Source of the DNA: Pyricularia pennisetigena
Taxonomy: Eukaryota > Ascomycota > Sordariomycetes > Magnaporthales > Pyriculariaceae
Length of the DNA stretch: 64,000 bases
Assembly: GCF_004337985.1 (NCBI RefSeq)
Contig: NC_043740.1
Span: 847,080 to 911,079 of the forward strand
Reading direction: 5' to 3'
This document shows positions 58,852-64,000 of this stretch, one piece after another; within the stretch, counting starts at the first letter, position 1; each line of letters opens with the position of its first letter. The notes under the pieces are model-generated. The model made no database searches. It had not been told where the DNA came from and worked only from the letters and a program-made list of their open reading frames with translations. The position numbers and the translations under genes are program-made.

Positions 58852-60708
58852 ATGATGACTAGTCACATGGCTTTTTTCCCGGAGTTCAAAGGAACATGAT
58901 CATGGCTACTTCTATTTTTGCCTTTTTGCATTCAGGCAAAATTTTTTGGTCGAGGAGCTTATGGATTATCAAGGCTTAGTCTAGCAATGAAATGAGTAAA
59001 ACGCTTTCAAAACAAAAAAAAAAACAAAAAATTTAATGCTGATGTAAATGTGAAAGGATAGTGAGTTGAGAGAATACGAGCCAAACCATTAGGAGAATTG
59101 CTTAGCAAATGACCAAAGTTGTTAGCGAAACGATGTGATTCGTAGCCGACGTGCAGTGCGGCCATGCACCCCGCTCTCTAACGGGCGGTAGATGGAAGAA
59201 GAAATAGAAGCATGCCGGGAGTTGTCAGTTGAATGCGCGCGGACTTTTTTTTTTTTTTTTTGTCTATGCTGCAGCAATATCCCGACAGGGAACGTGGGGA
59301 AGACGAGATGCAGGATTCAGCAATCACAAGTGACTACAAGATTCCCCGCAGGCGAACGACAGTTGTCGGCGCAAAAGCCGTATCGCCGTCGTCATTGTCC
59401 CGTGGGATCAGGAATACAGCCATTATCCCTGGTGACCGGAACCGTTGTTTGGGAGGGATTGTATATAAAATTAAATGAACAAACAACCCTTAAATTATGG
59501 AAAACCCCCCTATCAACTGATCAGTACACCATGATTTGTGCGCAATTTGCTTTCGACTTCGGCTCATCTGCCGGTTCCTGGCCTGGGGTAGACAACCCTC
59601 CTGGGCCAAAATGCAACATCCTATCCTGATTCCCGCGTCCTGGTAGGTGGAGTTTGCTTTCCCATCACATAATGTACCAAGAATCCAACACTCGGCGGGC
59701 GGGGGGGATTGAAGGGTTGAATCTCGCTCGTTCCAGATCGGGGGTAGCACGTGTTCCCGAAAAGAACACAGCCAAAAGACGAAAGTACCCTTCTCTGACT
59801 AATGCCACTGATTTCGGTAAATATAGCCTGCAACACACCCCCCCAGTCCGCTGGTGGTACCAATAATAACTAACACCTGTGGGTTGCCGGCAGCGGAATG
59901 CTTTTTTTTTTTTTATTATGCAAACGGCGTTTCATACCCCCGGGTACACCTTACCAAGTCGTAATTTGCTGACATATATATACGTTTTTGAGGGTTGTTT
60001 TATATAATTTTAGCAATACAAAGGAAATTACAGGTCTTTTTTTCCCCACAGGATTCAAACCCAGGTGCAATTGATCGAATCCTGGTAGGTAATCTCCCTC
60101 TCGGGCTTATAATTGTTGCATAAAAAAAAACAGCCGAAAAAAAACAAAAGTTCCCGTCTTTGACCAATGCCAGTGACTTCAGTAAATATAGCCTGCAACA
60201 CATAACGTACCAAGAATTCAACACTCGGCGGGCGGGGGGTGAATCTCGCTCGTTGCGCATCGGGGGTAGCATGGGCTGGCCGCCAAGCTTTGAAACCCAT
60301 TTATTTCCGGAGCTTCCTTCACCTTGTCGCTCCGTTCGCCGTTGCAAATAATTTTCCGTCCATTGGGCCGCCCACCTATCACACACCGCGGAGCCTGGTA
60401 GCCCCGGACAAGACGGGATTTCTCATGACTTTGATCTTCTGCATGCAGCATAGGCGAGGTTGTTTTTTTGTCGCGCCCGGTTCGTTGATGGATGGGGAAA
60501 TGTTGGCAGCTTATGGGTAGCAGTAAACAAGTTGAACAGGTTGACCCGGATCAGTTAGGGAGGACGTTAATTTAAATAAGACGGGTGAAAATCCCAGTCC
60601 CTATTCCTCTCAAGCTTGCTCTTTTGTTCGACACGCTCCTCGTCAACGCCCCCCCAGCCCCAGCTCCAGGTATCCGTCCTTCGACTTCTCGCCTCCCGTC
60701 CAGTCACC
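58852..60708. other. Intergenic region with duplicated, permuted blocks
   Basis: Contains a poly-T run at about 59,245-59,261, the duplicated blocks described below, and the xylanase promoter (a TTTAAATAAG box at about 60,572). Frames here are short and overlap on both strands; I support none as a gene. Confidence 0.4.
59677..60270. repeat. Two diverged block pairs in order X-Y ... Y-X
   Basis: Block X, with ACACTCGGCGGGCGGGGG and ATCGGGGGTAGCA, occurs at about 59,677-59,750 and 60,201-60,270. Block Y, with GTAAATATAGCCTGCAACAC, occurs at about 59,768-59,836 and 60,130-60,201. All four lie in the same orientation, but the order is swapped in the second pair. Confidence 0.7.
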
Positions 60709-62287
60709 ATGCGTACTCCGGCTCTCGTCCTCGCGCTTGCTCCGGCAGCGGCCTTTGGCCAGGCTGCTCTTTGGGGCCAATGTATGCTCTATCTTCTCCT
60801 TCCGTCAGGATTGTTCACTACTTCACAATAGGAGACTGCAGTGCTGACATAGCCGACAAACAGGTGGCGGCCAGGGATGGACTGGTGCTACCACTTGCGT
60901 CTCCGGTGCTGTGTGCCAAAAGTCCAAGTAAGTGACCGGACTAGTTACTCTATCATGACTTGACTCGATCATCTTGGAGGTCTTGAGCTGACAAAACGGT
61001 CCACAGTGACTATTACTCGCAGTGTGTTCCCAGCAGCGGTGGAAGCCAGCCCTCGCCCGAGCCGCAGCCGACCCAGCCGAGCAACCCTGGCGGCGGCAAT
61101 TCTGGCTCTGGCCTGGACGGCAAGATCAAGAACAGGGGAAAGCTGTACTTTGGCACGTCGATGGACCATTACGACCTCAACAAGGCGCAGTTGACAAACA
61201 TTGTCAAGGCGCAGTTTGGTCAAATCACCCACGAGAACAGCATGAAGTGGGATGCTATTGAGCGTGAGTTTTTTTTTTTTTTTTTTTNNNNNNNNNNNNN
61301 NNNNNNNNNNNNNNNNNNNNNNNNNNNNNNNNNNNNNNNNNNNNNNNNNNNNNNNNNNNNNNNNNNNNNNNNNNNNNNGCCATAATCAGCCTCACGCAAC
61401 TCATTCTCATGGACCAACGCCGATGCCGTCGTCAACTTCGCCACGGCCAACGGCAAGGTCCTCCGCGGGCACACGCTCCTCTGGCACTCGCAGCTGCCGC
61501 AGTGGGTCAGCAACATCAACGACCGCAACACGCTCACGCAGGTGATCCAGAACCACGTCACGGCCATGGTGACGCGCTACCGCGGCAAGATCCTGCAGTG
61601 GGACGTGGTCAACGAGATCTTTGCCGAGGACGGCAGCCTGCGCGACAGCGTCTTCAGCCGGGTGCTCGGCGAGGACTTTGTCGGCATCGCCTTCCGCGCC
61701 GCCCGCGCCGCCGACCCCAACGCCAAGCTCTACATCAACGACTACAACCTCGACATTGCAAACTACGCAAAGGTCACCCGGGGCATGGTCGAGAAGGTCA
61801 ACAAGTGGGTCGCCCAGGGCATCCCCATCGACGGCATCGGCTCGCAGGCCCACCTCGCCCAGCCCGGCGGCTGGAACCCGGCCTCGGGCGTCCCTGCTGC
61901 CCTCAGGGCCCTGGCTGCTGCCAATGTCAAGGAGATCGCCATCACCGAGCTGGACATTGCCGGAGCTGCTGCCAACGACTACGTCACCGTCGTCAACGCT
62001 TGTCTGCAGATCTCCAAGTGTGTTGGTATTGTAAGTTTTTACCCGTTGCGTTGTTCTTCTTTTTTTGTTTTTTGTTTTGATCTTGTGGTTCCAGCTTTTT
62101 GGCTTTTTTTGGGCCACTAGTCGGAACACATCTTTCTTTCTTTCTTGCTGACACAACAAACATCTAATGCCAGACCGTCTGGGGTGTTTCCGACGCTATC
62201 AGCTGGCGCGCCAACGAGAACCCGCTCCTGTACGACCGCAACTACCAGCCCAAGGCCGCCTACACCGCCGTCATGAACGCTTTGTAA
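60709..62287 (+). CDS. Secreted endo-1,4-beta-xylanase, CBM1-GH10
   Basis: Five exons (60709-60781, 60864-60927, 61007-61263, 61390-62030, 62174-62287) give 382 aa. It should cleave internal beta-1,4 bonds of plant xylan outside the cell. A signal peptide covers residues 1 to about 18. A fungal CBM1 follows (about 19-54) with [15 protein letters not shown] and four cysteines, then a Pro/Ser/Gly linker (about 55-81) and the GH10 barrel (82-382). The acid/base Glu is in WDVVNE (about residue 207) and the nucleophile Glu in ITELDIA (about 318). The end, [12 protein letters not shown]...YTAVMNAL, is family-typical, so the protein looks complete. Each splice joint is fixed by restoring CBM1 or GH10 motifs. 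The assembly gap at 61288-61378 falls inside intron 3: joining 61263 to 61390 restores the EPSR motif, so probably no coding sequence is missing. Confidence 0.95.
61264..61389 (+). other. Xylanase intron 3 containing an assembly gap
   Basis: GTGAGT donor followed by a long T run, then N from 61288 to 61378 (91 positions), then ATAATCAG acceptor. The true intron length is unknown. The gap abuts a homopolymer, a common cause of assembly breaks. Confidence 0.8.
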
Positions 62288-62960
62288 ATGAGCACTGCAT
62301 GGTGGGATGTTGTTTAATTTCTTCGATTTCGTTCTTGTATCTTGCATGCGGAACCATCCAGAGCCCGACAATTTCCGGGTGGCCGCCCTTTCAGTCGTTA
62401 TCAATGGGCAAGCTGTCCCTTGGGGGACGGTGTATACTAGCCAGTTTGATGCACACTTTTAAACATAGCCAACATATCTCATACCGCTGCCGTTTCAGAC
62501 CGAGGCCAGAAAGTGGCCCAGATCCAACCTAGTCCAGGCTTTAATACGCCACATTCTTTTTTTTTTAAATAAACAAATAAGCATATCAAACCTAATACTG
62601 TAATACTTCTACAGCATTACGCACGACCAAGGATTAGCTTTGACCAGCGTAGTGGAAATGTGCCGTTGGTCAAAGTTTTACGAGTTAAAAACGTGATATT
62701 GCTACAAGGTGATGAACACCATCAAGGCTTTTTAAAAAGGGGGCCAATGATATATTGTTGGCAGCTATTTCTATCAAGATGTCTTTAAACTCTAGTCCCT
62801 ATTTTATGGTGTAAACCAGCGAATGCAAAAAAAAGAAAAGAAAAAAAAGGAAACAGTCTCGCCCTAACGAATGAACGCAAAAGATATTTTCGCTTTGGTA
62901 AGTGATGGCCAGATATAATAAATATTGCCGCAAGTCCTAAAAGAAAAAGCTCACAAGCGC
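62288..62960. other. Intergenic region between convergent genes
   Basis: 3' flanks of the xylanase and of the minus-strand secreted protein. Base composition turns AT-rich from about 62,540. No gene recognised. Confidence 0.4.
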
Positions 62961-63245
62961 CTAATACCCGCCCAAGACATCCTGTTTAGGTTCGAATCCC
63001 CTAACTTCATAACCGGCTGGTAGCGTGCCTTTGCATTGGACACTTTTGCACTCAACCCCCCAAGCACAGCATTCGTATGTTATTCCTCTATGGGTTTTTT
63101 TAACAAACGATCCATGCCAACTCTGCCCCGAGACTATAAATTCGTTATTGTTGTTCTTGTTGATAATTTCCCAGTTGCAGGCTTGGCCATGAACAGCGTT
63201 TGCGAGAAGGGATATGGCGGCGACGGCGATGACTGAAAACTTCAT
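62961..63245 (-). CDS. Small secreted cysteine-containing protein, candidate effector
   Basis: A 94-aa intronless frame. The start MKFSVIAVAAISLLANAVHG is a strong signal peptide with likely cleavage before QACNWE. The mature part of about 74 residues has five cysteines (about residues 23, 59, 60, 66, 71), including a CC pair, and an Asn-rich NKNNNNEF stretch. The ATG at 63245-63243 follows a C/A-rich leader (ACGCAACACAATG). A TATTTAAAT box lies about 170 bp upstream on the minus strand. I do not recognise a family. Size, secretion and cysteine content fit an effector or other apoplastic protein. The frame has no inframe damage, and its composition is intermediate between the two compartments. 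Confidence 0.75.
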   Translation of the reverse strand: MKFSVIAVAAISLLANAVHGQACNWEIINKNNNNEFIVSGQSWHGSFVKKTHRGITYECCAWGVECKSVQCKGTLPAGYEVRGFEPKQDVLGGY

Positions 63246-64000
63246 TGTGTTGCGTGAAATGACAAATTCGCGGGCAAGTTCGCGACAAGAGTTTAGGTTA
63301 AACAAAGTTATGGTAAAGAAGAATAGCGTTCTGTGGGGGGATGGTCTTGTTGGAGAGATTGATGATGATAACCTAACAGCAGCGTTTCGAAAGAAGAGCC
63401 CTGCGGCGGGATTTAAATACTTGGAAAAGATCTAAAATGTTCGAGTATTGCATATAAAATGATTATTTATGTCGTTACTAATAGTTATTAACTTACCTGT
63501 TTTAAGCATTATGCGCTTTAAACAACTGAGTTCCCGCATAATATACAGGTCCGGGCGAACTTTCTGCTAGCTGACAGAGTTGCACATATGTATAAGCTTT
63601 CTATCTTCTTTAGCAGGGAACTTTAGCTTATTATGTAATAGGCTTAACGTGCAAATAAACTACTTTGATTTACCAAGTCAAACAAGCTACGAAAAATATA
63701 TATTATGCTATCCATCAAGTTCCATGAAATTAATGCTACCACTCTCTATAATTATCTCTACACTGTTGCAGCCGATAGCTAGCCTCTTTTGTATCAAAAG
63801 TATCGCCAGTCGGTGAGGTTAAACTTAAACTTAAAACAAAAAAAAAAAAACAGCCAAGCTGTACAAAATAATCGTGTTAAGATGTAAAGGGAAAGGATGT
63901 CAAGAGTCAAGACCATACCGCGTTTAAAGCCGATAAATCTTAGAGTGAAACTTGAGTGACTAATGGTATTTGGGACTTTTTGAACATGAGTTGAGATAAC
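63246..64000. other. AT-rich end of window
   Basis: The first 200 bp is the likely promoter of the secreted protein. The remainder is AT-rich with an A run at about 63,838-63,851. No gene or known repeat is recognised. Confidence 0.4.

Noticed and set aside
61407..62159. 250-aa minus frame and plus-strand shadow frames in the xylanase
   Set aside because: They overlap the GH10 coding exon, which is identified by catalytic motifs.

Overview
The window looks like filamentous ascomycete (Pezizomycotina) DNA. Genes at the right end have short 64-143 bp introns with GTAAGT/GTGAGT/GTATG-type donors and CTGAC or CTAAC branch sites. The proteins fit this too: a CON-6 family conidiation protein, a GH10 xylanase with a fungal cellulose-binding domain, and small secreted proteins. 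A plant-associated lifestyle, possibly Sordariomycete, is an inference. There are two compartments. Positions 1 to about 54,383 are AT-rich and filled with nested, decayed transposons whose reading frames carry TA-type stops, as expected from repeat-induced point mutation (RIP). From 54,384 the sequence is balanced in GC and gene-bearing.

Left compartment. The commonest repeat, called element A here, is a roughly 1.85 kb TIR element with ends TAGTCTCAG/CTGAGACTA (copies at 2-1876, 3647-5498, 21825-25380, 38365-40222, plus fragments). It has no visible transposase and appears to make 9-bp target duplications. Pogo/Fot1-like DDE elements (P1-P4) have TIRs like ACGTCGGGTACCC at TA targets. Retroelements include a Ty3/gypsy family (G1 6052-9816 plus; G2 40223-53128 minus; G3 35374-37721 minus) and two Ty1/copia families (C, 9817-17469 minus; B, 42726-48886 plus, nested in G2 with a TCGAC duplication). 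There are also solo LTRs, a RecQ-like helicase remnant, a hAT remnant, and several tandem repeats.

The low-copy pocket at 20945-21824 holds an effector-like secreted-protein ORF (21516-21827). Its stop codon is made by the first bases of element A, so the gene is truncated near its 3' end. The displaced 3' flank lies about 3.55 kb downstream, at about 25390, beyond element A and a pogo element nested inside it.

Right compartment. In order: an unrecognised 168-aa ORF, a class I SAM-dependent methyltransferase (one intron), a CON-6 family protein (two introns), a CBM1-GH10 endo-xylanase (four introns, with a 91-bp assembly gap inside intron 3), and on the minus strand a 94-aa cysteine-containing secreted protein. 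These are separate monocistronic genes. A secreted xylanase beside a small secreted protein would suit growth on or in plants. No rRNA, CRISPR or convincing functional tRNA gene was seen.
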